Shown here one piece after another: positions 16,620 to 26,407 of a stretch of DNA of 58,967 nucleotides (position 1 is its first letter; each line of letters opens with the position of its first letter). The notes under the pieces are model-generated. The model was not told the DNA's origin and searched no databases. It was given only the letters and a program-made list of their open reading frames with translations. The stretch is taken from contig JAFSWT010000139.1 of the NCBI GenBank assembly GCA_017444395.1, forward strand, positions 1 through 58,967, given 5' to 3'. A program made the translations under genes and the position numbers. This DNA is from Schwartzia sp. (in: firmicutes) (GTDB taxonomy: Bacteria; Bacillota; Negativicutes; Selenomonadales; Selenomonadaceae).

Positions 16620-17459
16620 TCATGACGCCAGCCCCAAAAGTTCCCGATAAATCGCCGCGTCTTCGTCCAGGAATACATTGAACACGACTTTCATGCCGCC
16701 GCCCGTTTCCGTCAGCCAATCCCGGACCGTACGGATGGCGATTTCCGCCGCCGCCCGCTTCGGGTAGTGGAACTCCCCGGTGGAGATGCAGCAAAAGGCA
16801 ACGCTTCGCAACCCCTGGTCCCGTGCCAGACCGAGTCAGGAACGGTAGCAGGCGGCCAGCCGCGCGGCGTCCTTTTCCGTGGGCGCGTATTGCCCCCTGC
16901 TGTCCGGCGCGATGATGGGGCCGACGGTATGCAGCACATAGCGGGCGGGCAAGTTGAAGCCCGGCGTGATCTTCGCGCGGCCCGTCGGCTCGTCGTGGCC
17001 CTGCGCCCGCATGAGAACGGCGCAAGCCTCCCGAAGCTGAAGCCCGGCGGCGGAGTGAATCACATTGTCGATGCAACGGTGGCCCGGAACGAAACAACCC
17101 AGAAGCGCGCTGTTGGCGGCGTTCACGATGGCGTCAACGGCCAGGCGCGTGATATCGCCCTGCCAAAGCACCAGGCGGGAGGACAGGCCCTCCGCCACTT
17201 CCCCTTTTTGTTCCGCGACGGTGGATAACGCGTCAAGCGTCACGATGCCCCTCTCTTCGGTTTCCGCTTTGAGCAGCCGGTCCTGCGCCATGAGGAAATC
17301 CGCCCGGATTGGCATCGGCGGGCGCACGTTCATCAAGCCGCGCAAAAGTTGCCGCCGCGCCTCCGGTGTATCGGGCGTCCGTGCCGCCTCCGGCCGGAAA
17401 CGCGGCATTTCTTCCAACAGGATCTCAATCAAAAAGCGGATACGCTCGTCCCTCGTCAT
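16620..17459 (-). pseudogene. Macrodomain ADP-ribosyl hydrolase with in-frame TGA
   Basis: The family removes ADP-ribose put on by class M sirtuins, acting on a lipoylated GcvH-like protein in known cases. The full frame would give about 279 residues. Residues 1-207 include the N-terminal helical extension, [19 protein letters not shown], and [12 protein letters not shown] with the zinc-binding region. TGA at 16836-16838 follows AACYRS; the same frame continues at once with LGLARDQGLRSVAFCCISTGEFHYP, an essential part of the fold. From memory, homologs have Cys at the TGA position, one base away. So it is a recent nonsense mutation, a sequencing error, or much less likely a selenocysteine codon. 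It overlaps the sirtuin gene by four bases. Confidence 0.8.
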
Positions 17460-18301
17460 TTGTCCTCCCCCGCCCGCAGCGATTCCAGCACCTTCGCGAT
17501 ATCATCATCCACCGGGATGCTCCGCCCGGAAAGTTCCCGGGGCACGTACGCCTCACCTTTGTTCACCGTCACGAAGGTCGCGGCGGGATTATCCGCGGCC
17601 ATGCGCCAAAACGGATACTTGATGATGCCCGGCGTGTTCATGCCGACGCCAAGCTCCCAATACAGCACGCGCCCGGTCCGATGATGCGCCAGCCAGTCCC
17701 GGTAACGGGCCGCCGCTTCATGCCAGCCCTCGTCCTCGACGAAACTGTCGTCGCTTCTGAGATTCATCTCCATCGGTTCACCGCAGACGGGGCAACGGGG
17801 CAAAAGCGCTGCCGGCACGCGCCGGTCTTTCTGTTCGGCTACCATGCGGCGCACCGTCTCCTCGTTGTCATAGGTCTTTGGATGACAGGGCGTCCGGCAC
17901 TGCCAGAGACCGTAGTCCCCCTGGGTGTAGAAAAGCCGATCCTTCGGGAACCCGTTGGCCTGGAAAAGATGATCGACATTCGTGGTCAATACGAAGAAAT
18001 CCTTGCCCGCGAGCAGCCGCAACAGGTTTTCATGCACCCGGCTCGGCGGCTGGTCGTAGCGATTGCAGAAGATATGGCGGCTCCAGTAGCCCCATTTCTC
18101 CTCCTCGCCGGGATACGGGTAAAACCCGGCGGAATACATATCACGTAAATGATAGGCGGCGATAAAGTCAGGGAAGAGCCGCTGGAACCGCTCGCCGCTG
18201 TACGTATAGCCCGCCGCCGTGGAGAGCCCCGCCCCCGCGCCGACGAGCACCGCCTCGGCTTCCGCCAGCGCGTCCTTCAATTTTCGCAATATAGATGTCA
18301 T
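17456..18301 (-). CDS. Class M sirtuin (SirTM-like protein ADP-ribosyltransferase)
   Basis: A 281-residue sirtuin fold. The NAD site is seen in [19 protein letters not shown], the TTNVDHLF strand and a structural CPVCG pair. The long [16 protein letters not shown] segment fits the class M group, which attaches ADP-ribose to lipoylated GcvH-L and is encoded with a macrodomain eraser. Here the macrodomain gene follows with an ATGA overlap. The usual gcvH-L and lplA2 genes are not in the window. The promoter lies back-to-back with that of an Rrf2 regulator. Family context links the system to oxidative stress. Confidence 0.85.
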   Translation of the reverse strand: MTSILRKLKDALAEAEAVLVGAGAGLSTAAGYTYSGERFQRLFPDFIAAYHLRDMYSAGFYPYPGEEEKWGYWSRHIFCNRYDQPPSRVHENLLRLLAGKDFFVLTTNVDHLFQANGFPKDRLFYTQGDYGLWQCRTPCHPKTYDNEETVRRMVAEQKDRRVPAALLPRCPVCGEPMEMNLRSDDSFVEDEGWHEAAARYRDWLAHHRTGRVLYWELGVGMNTPGIIKYPFWRMAADNPAATFVTVNKGEAYVPRELSGRSIPVDDDIAKVLESLRAGEDK

Positions 18302-18316
18302 TTTCCTAAGCCTCCG

Positions 18317-18386
18317 TTGACAAAATCATTTTGTTGCAATATCATAGATTACAACAAATTGTAGCGTAGTCGTGTTGTAATGTCAA
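18317..18386. promoter_or_regulatory. Divergent sirtuin/rrf2 promoters with Rrf2 operator
   Basis: Plus strand: TTGACA (18317-18322), 17 bases, TATCAT (18340-18345) for rrf2. Minus strand: TTGACA (18381-18386), 17 bases, TACAAT (18358-18363) for the sirtuin operon. Between them lies TTGTTGCAAT (18331-18340) inverted to ATTACAACAA (18348-18357), touching both -10 boxes. One protein bound there could shut both genes. Confidence 0.75.
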
Positions 18387-18411
18387 TAGATACATCAAGG
18401 AGGATTCTTCC

Positions 18412-18837
18412 ATGCAATTTTCTTTCCGTATGCCGGTAGCCGTCCATATCCTGCTTTGCGTCGCGTCTTTTCAGGATGAACTGAAGGTCACCTCAAATTT
18501 TCTCGCGGGCAGCGTCAATGTCCATCCCGTCATCATCCGCAAGACGATGGGCCAGCTCAAAGCCGCCGGTCTGGTGGACGTGGCGGCGGGCGTCGGCGGC
18601 GCCAGGTTGAGCCGGAGCCCGGAGGAAATCACCCTCCTTGACGTCTTCCATGCCGTCGAGGAGGAAGAAGACCTGTTCCACTTCCATGAGAACCCGAATC
18701 CGGCCTGTCCGGTGGGGCGGAACATCCACGCGCTCCTGGACAACCGGCTGCAAACGATACGCGGACACATGATGAAGGACCTCGAAGCAATCACCCTGCA
18801 ATCCCTGCTGGATGATCTGAAGGCAAAGACCACATAA
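18412..18837 (+). CDS. Rrf2-family transcriptional regulator
   Basis: A 141-residue winged-helix protein of the Rrf2 family, YwnA-like in length. The HTH covers about residues 20-65 (SNFLAGSVNVHPVIIRKTMGQLKAAGL), followed by the wing GVGGARLSRSPEEITLLDVFHAV and a dimer helix. It has one Cys (NPACPVG), not the three-Cys cluster of IscR or NsrR, so it probably senses by a single thiol or a ligand. The same operator form lies at its own promoter, which it shares with the sirtuin operon, and at the promoter of the next gene. Confidence 0.9.
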   Translation: MQFSFRMPVAVHILLCVASFQDELKVTSNFLAGSVNVHPVIIRKTMGQLKAAGLVDVAAGVGGARLSRSPEEITLLDVFHAVEEEEDLFHFHENPNPACPVGRNIHALLDNRLQTIRGHMMKDLEAITLQSLLDDLKAKTT

Positions 18838-18906
18838 AATAATACCAATGCATTTGGCCCCCTTCGGGAAACGGAGTGTATTGTTGAAAATAATTCGATG
18901 TAACTA

Positions 18907-18964
18907 TTGACATTACATTTCGACCGTGCTATATTTTGTTGTAGCCAATTTTATTACAACAAAA
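18907..18964 (+). promoter_or_regulatory. Promoter and Rrf2 operator before the NAD(P)-binding gene
   Basis: TTGACA (18907-18912) and TATATT (18930-18935) are 17 bases apart. A perfect 10-bp inverted repeat, TTTTGTTGTA (18934-18943) and TACAACAAAA (18955-18964), begins at the -10 box. It shares TTGTTG/CAACAA with the rrf2 operator. Confidence 0.8.
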
Positions 18965-18984
18965 CATATTGGGAGGAATGCAAA

Positions 18985-19614
18985 ATGAAAATCGCCGTTA
19001 TTTGCGCCAACGGAAAGGCCGGAAAGCTCATCACCAAAGAAGCGGTGGAGCGTGGTTTGGACGTTACCGCTGTCGTCAGGGGAGGAAACCATACGGTTGC
19101 CCAAAAGGTTCTCGTCAAAGACATTTTCGACCTCACGACCGATGACCTCAGGGAATTTGATGTAATCATTGACGCGTTCGGTGCTTGGGCGGAAAAAGAC
19201 CTGCCGGGGCACGTGAAGTCGAGCCAGCATCTTTGCGACCTCGTGTCGGGCACGGACAAGCGGCTGCTCATCGTCGGCGGCGCGGGCAGCCTTTATGTGA
19301 ACAAGGATCACACCGCCGTAGTTTGCGAGAGCAAAGATTTCCCACCGGAATTCCTGCCGCTCGCCAAAGCGCAGGGAGAGGAACTGGCAAAACTCCGGGA
19401 GCGCCAGGATGTGAAATGGACCTTCGTTAGCCCCGCCTGCGATTTCCAAGCGGACGGAGCGCGTACCGGCAAATATCTCCTTGGCGGCGAAGAGCTCACT
19501 CTGAACGCGGCGGGCGAAAGCGTCCTCAGCTACGCCGACTATGCGATTGCCATGATTGACGAGGCCTCAAAAGGAACGCATATCCAGCAACGCATAAGCG
19601 TTGTTCGCGCTTAA
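18985..19614 (+). CDS. NAD(P)H-binding NmrA/SDR-like protein
   Basis: A 209-residue Rossmann protein of the NAD(P)H-binding (NmrA-like, atypical SDR) group: the dinucleotide loop CANGKAGKLITKEA at the N-terminus, then DVIIDAFGAW and LLIVGGAGSLYV. A catalytic YxxxK is not seen, as is usual in this group. Members reduce or sense quinones and often stand next to Rrf2 or HxlR regulators that control them. The ATG at 18985 follows GGGAGGA. Cytosolic. Regulated by the Rrf2 protein if the operator reading is right. Confidence 0.85.
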   Translation: MKIAVICANGKAGKLITKEAVERGLDVTAVVRGGNHTVAQKVLVKDIFDLTTDDLREFDVIIDAFGAWAEKDLPGHVKSSQHLCDLVSGTDKRLLIVGGAGSLYVNKDHTAVVCESKDFPPEFLPLAKAQGEELAKLRERQDVKWTFVSPACDFQADGARTGKYLLGGEELTLNAAGESVLSYADYAIAMIDEASKGTHIQQRISVVRA

Positions 19615-19846
19615 TACTACAGCGCGCTTACAGCGTGTCTGACCTCGGCTTTGCCACCTCGAAATGAGCGCGGGCTTCCTTTTCCCTGACAAAATAACAT
19701 ACGCACCCAGCAAAAAGGAGTGGCTTCCTGGTGAGGCCACTCCTTTTCGCTTGGCTGATTTCCCTTATCCGGCTTTCCCACTCCTTTATGGTTTCCTTCT
19801 TCGCCCCGGCACAAAGAACTTCGCCCACTTTATCCGGCAGCGCCTG
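19615..19846. other. Gene-free stretch with terminator
   Basis: About 230 bases. Short open frames on both strands have no ribosome site or family match. The clear element is the hairpin at 19717-19747. Confidence 0.6.
19717..19747. terminator. Terminator
   Basis: GGAGTGGC pairs with GCCACTCC, flanked by A and T runs. It resembles the terminator at 13631 in stem sequence. Confidence 0.8.
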
Positions 19847-19876
19847 TTTACAGTCGCGCCGCCATTATTGTAAAAT
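19847..19876 (+). promoter_or_regulatory. Promoter of the hybrid histidine kinase gene
   Basis: TTTACA (19847-19852) and TAAAAT (19871-19876) with an 18-base spacer, 45 bases before the ATG. Confidence 0.6.
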
Positions 19877-19920
19877 AGTGGTGACTGGATTTTCGATGCA
19901 CCGGAAACGGGGGACTACGC

Positions 19921-22725
19921 ATGATAAAAATACATGACGATACGAAAGGGCCGCCGCGCAAAGCAAAGTTATTCACGGCGCTGGATTTCCTCTTGATGCT
20001 TCTCCTGCTCGGCATTGTCACCTATCTTGTTCATTGCCGCATTGACGTCGTACTGACTGCCGCCCTGGAGAACTCGGTGACCCGGCAGAGCCGGACGGTG
20101 GCCTTCGGCCTGGAACAGCAGTTTGAGCAGGAAATGAAAACCCAGCGTGCCTGGGCGCGCCTTTTGATGGAGGAAAAAATCTCGCTGGATGCCTATGCCT
20201 CGACCTCCAATCCCGGACAAGGGAAAATCAAGGGCGTCATGACAACGGGCGGACGCGTCGTCAGCGGGGACGCGCTACCAGACGGGGCACTCCGGGCTCT
20301 GCGGGAACAGGCGGTGCGCGGCGGCGTTGACGCTTTGGGCCGGGCCCTCGACGCCGAATTTTCCCAGGCGGAGGATGCAACGGACGGTGCCATCGTCCGT
20401 TACCGGAAAGACTGTGGCTTGATATTTGCCGTCCCGATGGTCTTAGGCGGACAGGATTGCCTGCTCTATGAATGTTACAACGACGAGGCCCTGCGGGATA
20501 AGTTCAAGGCGCTGAGCTACAACGGCGACGGCACGGTGATCCTGCTGAACAGCATGGAAGACTGGACCGTCATCGCCGACGGCCTGGAGCTGATCAATAC
20601 CCATCCCAAGATGCAACCCGGCTGGGACAAGCTGGGGCAACGCTACTGGAATGAGGACGGCTCACTTCGGGGGGATGCGGGCGCCGTCTACTACCGATGC
20701 TTCGGACAAGGCTATTTCCTGTATTACGCGATTGTCTCAAAGCCTTACGGACTGGCCATCTCCGGCTATGCCCCCTGGAGCTCGGTGGCTGTCGGCATCG
20801 ACTACATCTACTACGTCATGCTCGCGGCCTCCTGCCTCTTGACGCTGCTCCTGATGGTAGGCGCTCGCTATGTGAAAAAGTCCCGCGAGAGTGCCCGCCT
20901 GCAGCAGGAAAAAATGGTTGCCGACTCCGCGAATCAGGCGAAAAGCGAATTCCTGTCGAACATGAGCCACGAGATACGGACGCCCATCAACGCCATCCTC
21001 GGCATGGACGAGATGATCCTCCGGGAAAGCCGGGAGCAGAACACGCTGGAATACGCGGGCAATCTCCGCATCGCGGCGGACAACCTGCTGGGCATCGTGA
21101 ACGACATCCTCGACTTTTCCAAGATCGAAGCGGGGAAAATGGAAATCATCCCGGTGGAGTACGAGCTCAGCTCGGTGCTGAACGACCTTGTGAACATGAT
21201 TCAGAAACGGGCGGAAAACAAGGGGCTGGAGCTCGTCGTGAACGCCGACCCCAACCTGCCCAGCGTCCTTTTCGGCGATGAGATCCGCATCAAGCAGGTG
21301 GTGACAAACATCCTGACGAACGCCGTCAAGTACACGGAAAAAGGCTCAGTGACGCTTGCTGTCTCGCAGGAACCGCAGGAAGGCGACCGCATCCTGCTCC
21401 ATGTCAGCGTGGCGGATACAGGCATCGGTATAAAAGAAGCGGACATGACCAAGCTCTTCACCGCCTTCGACCGCATCGAGGAGAAGCGCAACCGCGCCAT
21501 TGAAGGCACCGGGCTGGGCATGAACATCACGCAACAGCTCCTGCGCCTGATGGGAACGAAGCTCAACGTCGAAAGCGTCTATGGCCAAGGTTCGGTATTC
21601 TCTTTCACCATCTCGCAGCAGGTGGTGAACCCGGCGCCCATCGGCGACTTCAAGGAGAGCTTCCGGCGTTCGCTGGCGAAACGCGAGACATACCATGAGA
21701 AATTCACCGCGCCGGAAGCGAAGATTCTCGTGGTGGACGATACGCCGATGAACCTCACCGTGGTGAAGGGGCTGCTGAAGCAAACGGCCATTGGGATTGA
21801 CACGGCGGAAAGCGGCGAAGTTTGCCTCCATCTTGTCCGGAAGACGGTCTACGACCTGATTTTCCTCGACCACCGCATGCCCGGTATGGACGGCATCGAG
21901 ACCCTGAAGCGCCTGAAGGATTTGCCGGACAGCCTAAACGCTGCCACGCCGGTGGTGTCGCTGACGGCCAACGCGATATCCGGCGCCCGGGAGCAATACA
22001 TCGCCGCCGGCTTTGACGATTACCTGACGAAGCCGATCCAGGGGGAAAAGCTCGAAGACCTGCTGTTGAAATATCTGCCGCCGGAAAAAATCAGGCCCGC
22101 CTCGGCGGAGAACCAGCCTGAGGAAGAAGCAGCCCCTGCCACCCTGCCCGCCTGGCTTTCGTCAGCGGAGGGCCTGGATGTTCCGGCGGGCATAAAAAAC
22201 TGCGGATCAGCGGAGGATTACCTGGAAGCGCTCCGGATTTTCGCGGAATCCATCGCCTCCAACATCAGCGAAATCGAAGGCTATTTCCGGAACGAGGACT
22301 GGCAAAACTACACGGTCAAGGTCCACGCGCTGAAAAGCTCGGCCCGCATCATCGGCGCCGGGGAGCTTTCGGAGCGGGCGAAGCGCATGGAAGACGCGGG
22401 AAATTCCGGCTATATCAACGAAATCCGCGACAACACGCCGCCGCTCCTGGCGCTTTATCAAAGCTACGAGAAGACGCTGGCGCCGCTCAGGAATGACGGG
22501 CCGCCGGAAACAGAAAAGGCGCCGATAGACGCCGCCATGCTGGCGGAAGCCTTCGACGCCATGCGCGAGTTCGCCGCCGTCTTCGACGATGACAGCCTCC
22601 AGATGGTGATGACCACACTGGACGGCTATCGTTTGCCGGAGCCCGAGGCGGCTCGCTACGATGAAATCAAAAAAGCACTGAACCGGTTGGACTGGGAAAG
22701 CGTCAACGCGCTATTGAAAAAGTAA
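19921..22725 (+). CDS. Hybrid sensor histidine kinase with receiver and HPt domains
   Basis: A 934-residue inner-membrane kinase. TM1 is at about 20-38 and TM2 at about 300-320; between them is an extracytoplasmic Cache-like sensor. Then come the HisKA domain with SHEIRTP (His about 350), HATPase with [16 protein letters not shown] and GTGLGM, a receiver with phospho-acceptor Asp about 650 ([11 protein letters not shown]), and an HPt with HALKSSA (His about 802). This is a full internal phosphorelay. No separate response regulator lies next to it, so its final target is unknown. The downstream hydrolase is three bases away and likely cotranscribed. Confidence 0.95.
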   Translation: MIKIHDDTKGPPRKAKLFTALDFLLMLLLLGIVTYLVHCRIDVVLTAALENSVTRQSRTVAFGLEQQFEQEMKTQRAWARLLMEEKISLDAYASTSNPGQGKIKGVMTTGGRVVSGDALPDGALRALREQAVRGGVDALGRALDAEFSQAEDATDGAIVRYRKDCGLIFAVPMVLGGQDCLLYECYNDEALRDKFKALSYNGDGTVILLNSMEDWTVIADGLELINTHPKMQPGWDKLGQRYWNEDGSLRGDAGAVYYRCFGQGYFLYYAIVSKPYGLAISGYAPWSSVAVGIDYIYYVMLAASCLLTLLLMVGARYVKKSRESARLQQEKMVADSANQAKSEFLSNMSHEIRTPINAILGMDEMILRESREQNTLEYAGNLRIAADNLLGIVNDILDFSKIEAGKMEIIPVEYELSSVLNDLVNMIQKRAENKGLELVVNADPNLPSVLFGDEIRIKQVVTNILTNAVKYTEKGSVTLAVSQEPQEGDRILLHVSVADTGIGIKEADMTKLFTAFDRIEEKRNRAIEGTGLGMNITQQLLRLMGTKLNVESVYGQGSVFSFTISQQVVNPAPIGDFKESFRRSLAKRETYHEKFTAPEAKILVVDDTPMNLTVVKGLLKQTAIGIDTAESGEVCLHLVRKTVYDLIFLDHRMPGMDGIETLKRLKDLPDSLNAATPVVSLTANAISGAREQYIAAGFDDYLTKPIQGEKLEDLLLKYLPPEKIRPASAENQPEEEAAPATLPAWLSSAEGLDVPAGIKNCGSAEDYLEALRIFAESIASNISEIEGYFRNEDWQNYTVKVHALKSSARIIGAGELSERAKRMEDAGNSGYINEIRDNTPPLLALYQSYEKTLAPLRNDGPPETEKAPIDAAMLAEAFDAMREFAAVFDDDSLQMVMTTLDGYRLPEPEAARYDEIKKALNRLDWESVNALLKK

Positions 22726-22728
22726 AGT

Positions 22729-23739
22729 GTGGGATATGAATTGAAACACCTAATGAAAAAGAAACTCTTTTCCCTGGGGATTGCCCTGTTACTGCTGATG
22801 GGCGTAGCGGGGTACTTCGTGGGAAACGGTTTTGTTGATTACGCGTTGCTGCGCGGCGATCCGGCCGATCCGACAGCGGTACCGGCGGCCGCTGCGAAAA
22901 TCGTGGAGCCGGGCCTGGTTCCGCCTGCCAAGCCGCAGGCCCAAAGCGAATCGTGGACGATAGCCTCCCGGGACGGGTTAAAACTCGTGGCAACGCATTT
23001 TTCTCCCGGGACCGGCAGCCGGCGCTGGGTAATCCTGGTTCATGGATACGGACGCAACCAGCGCTTTGTCTGGGATTATGCCGAAGCCTACATAAAGCAA
23101 GGCTATCATGTCCTGACGCCGGATCTGCGCGCTGCCGGGCTGAGCGAAGGCAAATACCTTACCATGGGCGTAAAGGAAAGCGATGACATCACACTCTGGG
23201 CCGGGGAAATCGCGCGCCGGGATCCCTCGGCTCACATCGCTTTACACGGGATCTCCATGGGGGCGGCCACGATCATGATGGCGACAGCGAATCATCCCCG
23301 GAATGTGGTAGCGGCCATTGAAGACTGCGGCTATACCAGCGCCTATGACATGTTCACGGTGCAGCTGGAAAAACTATTCGGCCTGCCGGAATTTCCCATC
23401 ATGCCCTGCGTGGATATCGTCAGCCGCCTGAAAACGGGGAGCGCGGTTTCCGCGGCCGCGCCTTTGCGGAGCGTTGCCCATACAACGGTGCCGATGCTGT
23501 TCATCCATGGCGATGCTGACAGATTGGCCCCCTGCATCATGGCAGAGCAGCTGTATGACGCCTCCTCCGCCCCTGTCAAGGAAAAGCTGATCGTGCCCGG
23601 CGCCGGCCACGCGGATGCCAGGGATACTGCGCCCGAAGAATATTACCACCGGGTATTCCGCTTCCTGGAAGCGTACATGCAGACTCACGGGAATGGAGAC
23701 GGACAAACCGATAACATCACCATGCCGGGAATAAAATGA
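22729..23739 (+). CDS. Membrane-anchored alpha/beta hydrolase
   Basis: A 336-residue alpha/beta hydrolase with an N-terminal membrane anchor (KKKLFSLGIALLLLMGVAGY). The oxyanion strand is VILVHGYGRNQR, the nucleophile elbow is GISMGAA with catalytic Ser, the acid is Asp in HGDADRLAP and the His is in GAGHADAR. It resembles BAAT-like and serine aminopeptidase-like hydrolases (YqkD type). The GTG at 22729 lies just after the kinase stop; ATG 22753 is an equally possible start and neither has a strong ribosome site. Likely cotranscribed with the kinase. Substrate unknown. Confidence 0.85.
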   Translation: MGYELKHLMKKKLFSLGIALLLLMGVAGYFVGNGFVDYALLRGDPADPTAVPAAAAKIVEPGLVPPAKPQAQSESWTIASRDGLKLVATHFSPGTGSRRWVILVHGYGRNQRFVWDYAEAYIKQGYHVLTPDLRAAGLSEGKYLTMGVKESDDITLWAGEIARRDPSAHIALHGISMGAATIMMATANHPRNVVAAIEDCGYTSAYDMFTVQLEKLFGLPEFPIMPCVDIVSRLKTGSAVSAAAPLRSVAHTTVPMLFIHGDADRLAPCIMAEQLYDASSAPVKEKLIVPGAGHADARDTAPEEYYHRVFRFLEAYMQTHGNGDGQTDNITMPGIK

Positions 23740-24210
23740 GACTGTTCCGTATGAGTTTTTACTCCCACTGATTATAGCCGAATTTACCCATGGCTTTACG
23801 AGCGCTTATCTCCCGCCTTTATGGCGGGGGTCTTAGCGCTCGTTAGCATCGGATAAAAGACCTGCGGAACGAAGAAAATCGGGGCGGAATCCGTGAAAAA
23901 ATGTTCATGCACGCCTTGACGATACTGGTGGGCAGGATCTCACCGCCGCCGTTTTTGAGAAAGGTCGGAGAGGATGGCGCGAAGTAAAATCATATGTCGT
24001 GTCATCCGCTTTCTAAAAATTTTTTCGCGGAGCGATACGGTTTGAGACCCTGTCTTGTGTAATTGCAGGTGACAATCTCCGGCAATATGAGGATGCTGGA
24101 CGGAACAGAACATACTATAATCATGTCAGGCAGGACGAAGTTACCAAATCATCCTATATTTGATGATGGTAATGATAGGACAATAACGCTGAAAGACGGA
24201 GTGACCCTCT
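23740..24210. other. Long non-coding stretch before the PP2C phosphatase operon
   Basis: About 470 bases. It holds a strong hairpin at 23798-23843, a TATAAT at 24116-24121 that could be the -10 of the phosphatase operon (no good -35), and a dyad TCCTAT/ATAGGA at 24152-24180. An open frame starting at 24063 overlaps the phosphatase gene in another frame and is not credible. Confidence 0.55.
23798..23843. repeat. Two-part perfect hairpin
   Basis: Outer arms ACGAGCGCT and AGCGCTCGT (9 bp) enclose an inner stem CCGCC-TTTAT-GGCGG. No T run follows, so it is not a standard terminator. Confidence 0.6.
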
Positions 24211-26379
24211 TTGAAGCTGGATATCAAAAAACGCGTATTGCTTTGGGGGCTTTTTTCTTCCCTTTTGACCTTCCTCTTTGCGGGCGCCATCTTCCTCTAT
24301 TCCATGACAGGTACGAAGGAGGAGCTTGTCATGTGGGGCACGGAAATGGAGGACGGCGTCGCGGAATCCGTGGGGCGGCTTTCCGAGCGGAACGCAAAAG
24401 AACGTCTGCGGGAATCGGCGGCTCTCAAAGCGCAGCATATCGACCGTGAGCTCACCATCATCAGCGAAGGCGTGGAATATTTGGCAAACCGGATGACGAT
24501 GCTTTTGTCCGCGCCGGGGCAATATCCTCCCCGCACGCTTCCAAACACGCGGGCCGACGTGAGCATATTGTCGGGGATGCCTTACATCCATTACAGCCCG
24601 GGAATCTCGGATGAGGACATCGCCAGCCTGGCAGAGGAAACCGGGGCCGTGTCCAATTTCGCCGATACGTTGGCGCTGATGAGTGAATCTTACGCGGTGG
24701 GCAGAGCGTATTTTTACGCCGCCTCCCGCAAAGGGTACATGCTTTGGCTCCACATCAACCCGGACGGGCAGGGGAACGTGCTGCCCGACGGGGAGGCGCG
24801 GGAGGAAATGCTCTCCGACTCCGACCCCAGGGAACGCCCGTGGTACAAAGCGAGCGCGCAGGCGACGGGCGTGGCTTTTTCCAAGCCATACCTCGGCATC
24901 GACGGACATCTGAACATTGAATGCGTCGCCCCCTATGCCGACGCGGAAGGATTCGCGGGCGTCGCGGGGATCGGCTTTGACGTGGAGGAAGTCTATCGCC
25001 AGATGGCCCATGCGCTTGCCGACGACTCCGGCGTGAATTTCGTCCTTGACGATGGCGGCGACGTGGTGCTGTCCTCCTTGCCGTCCGGCATATTGGCGGC
25101 CGTCCCGGGGGTCGCCGATATCCGTGAGACGGGAGACAAGGATTTAGCGGCGGCGGCCCGTCGCATGACGGCGGGAGAAAGCGGCGTCGCATCCGTGACC
25201 GTGGACGGCGAAACGTATTATCTGGCTTTCGCTCCCATGAAAACCCTCGGTTGGAGCTTCGGCACGCTGATAAAAAAGGAAACGGCCATGGAACCCGTCC
25301 GCGAGGCGAGGGAAAATGTATTCGTGTCCATGAGCGGTTCCCAAACCATCCTGAAGAATATCTTTGCGGGCGCCAAGCGAAACGCCACCCTTGCCTTTGT
25401 GATAGCTGCGGTGTTCCTCGCTTTCGCCAGCGCCAAACTGGCGACACGCATCACGAAGCCGATCCGCAGGCTCACGGAAGGGGTGCGGGAAATCTCCGGC
25501 GGCAATCTCGAATACAAGCTGGACCTGAAAACGGGCGACGAAATCGAGCTCCTGGCCGACAGCTTCAACAAGATGACGGACAATCTTTCGGAATACATGA
25601 AGAATCTGGAACGCACCGCCACCGAAAAGGAGCATATCAAGACGGAGATGGACCTGGCGCGGAACATCCAGGACGGCATGCTCCCGAAGGACTTCCCGAA
25701 GCAGCGGGAATTTGACATATTTGCCACCATGCACCCGGCGAAGGCGGTCGGCGGTGACTTTTATGATTTCTATTTCCTCGACGAAAACCATCTCGCGGTG
25801 ACGGTGGCCGACGTATCCGACAAGGGGGTCCCGGCGGCGCTTTTCATGGTCATCACCAAAACGCTACTGAAGGATAACGCCATTCGAGTGCGGGAGCCGG
25901 AAAAGCTCTCCAACGCCGTGGAGCAGGCAAACGACGCCTTGATCGCCAGCAATCAGGAGGGGATGTTCGTCACCGCCTTTTGCGGCGTGCTGGACATAAG
26001 GACCGGGACGTTCCGGTACGCGAACGCGGGCCACAATCCGCCCCTGATCCGTCGCGGCACGGAATCCGCTTATCTCCCCAACGGAGAAAGCCTGATGCTC
26101 GGCGTCATGGAAGGGGAAGCCTATCCGGCGAAAACGATTACCCTCGCCCCCGGCGACGTATTATTCCTTTACACCGACGGCGTCACCGAGGCAATGGACG
26201 AAAACCGGGAAATGTTCCGGGAAAGCCGGCTGAAGGAGACGCTCGACGCGGCGCTGCCCACGGCAACGGCCGAGGACATGGTCGGCGCGGTATGGAAGGC
26301 GCTCCAGGACTTCACGGCTGACGTCGAGCAGTCAGACGACGTTACCATGCTCGCCTTGGTGTATCATGGGGATAAATAA
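24211..26379 (+). CDS. Cache-HAMP-PP2C (SpoIIE/RsbU-like) membrane phosphatase
   Basis: A 722-residue membrane sensor phosphatase. TM1 is at about 11-31, an extracytoplasmic double-Cache sensor at about 35-385 (DPRERPWYKAS is a Cache signature), TM2 at about 393-412, a HAMP linker to about 470, then a short coiled coil and a SpoIIE-type PP2C domain (about 490-720) with AVGGDFYDFY, VADVSDKGVPAALFM, NAGHNPPL, LYTDGVTEAMD and QSDDVTML metal residues. Such enzymes remove phosphate from a Ser of a STAS protein; a STAS protein is encoded next. The TTG start has GGAG eight bases upstream. It opens the operon 24211-31267. Confidence 0.93.
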   Translation: MKLDIKKRVLLWGLFSSLLTFLFAGAIFLYSMTGTKEELVMWGTEMEDGVAESVGRLSERNAKERLRESAALKAQHIDRELTIISEGVEYLANRMTMLLSAPGQYPPRTLPNTRADVSILSGMPYIHYSPGISDEDIASLAEETGAVSNFADTLALMSESYAVGRAYFYAASRKGYMLWLHINPDGQGNVLPDGEAREEMLSDSDPRERPWYKASAQATGVAFSKPYLGIDGHLNIECVAPYADAEGFAGVAGIGFDVEEVYRQMAHALADDSGVNFVLDDGGDVVLSSLPSGILAAVPGVADIRETGDKDLAAAARRMTAGESGVASVTVDGETYYLAFAPMKTLGWSFGTLIKKETAMEPVREARENVFVSMSGSQTILKNIFAGAKRNATLAFVIAAVFLAFASAKLATRITKPIRRLTEGVREISGGNLEYKLDLKTGDEIELLADSFNKMTDNLSEYMKNLERTATEKEHIKTEMDLARNIQDGMLPKDFPKQREFDIFATMHPAKAVGGDFYDFYFLDENHLAVTVADVSDKGVPAALFMVITKTLLKDNAIRVREPEKLSNAVEQANDALIASNQEGMFVTAFCGVLDIRTGTFRYANAGHNPPLIRRGTESAYLPNGESLMLGVMEGEAYPAKTITLAPGDVLFLYTDGVTEAMDENREMFRESRLKETLDAALPTATAEDMVGAVWKALQDFTADVEQSDDVTMLALVYHGDK

Positions 26380-26407
26380 CCTATATGAATAAACGGAGGT
26401 AAAAGCA

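Noticed and set aside
16836..16838. Selenocysteine reading of the TGA in the macrodomain gene
   Set aside because: Only a short CTGG/CCAG stem follows, unlike a bacterial SECIS, and a second gene in the window has TGA at a Trp position, so point mutation or sequence error is simpler. It is kept only as a minor option.
24063..24449. A 128-codon frame overlapping the start of the PP2C phosphatase
   Set aside because: Its second half is the phosphatase gene read in another frame, and the first half matches nothing.
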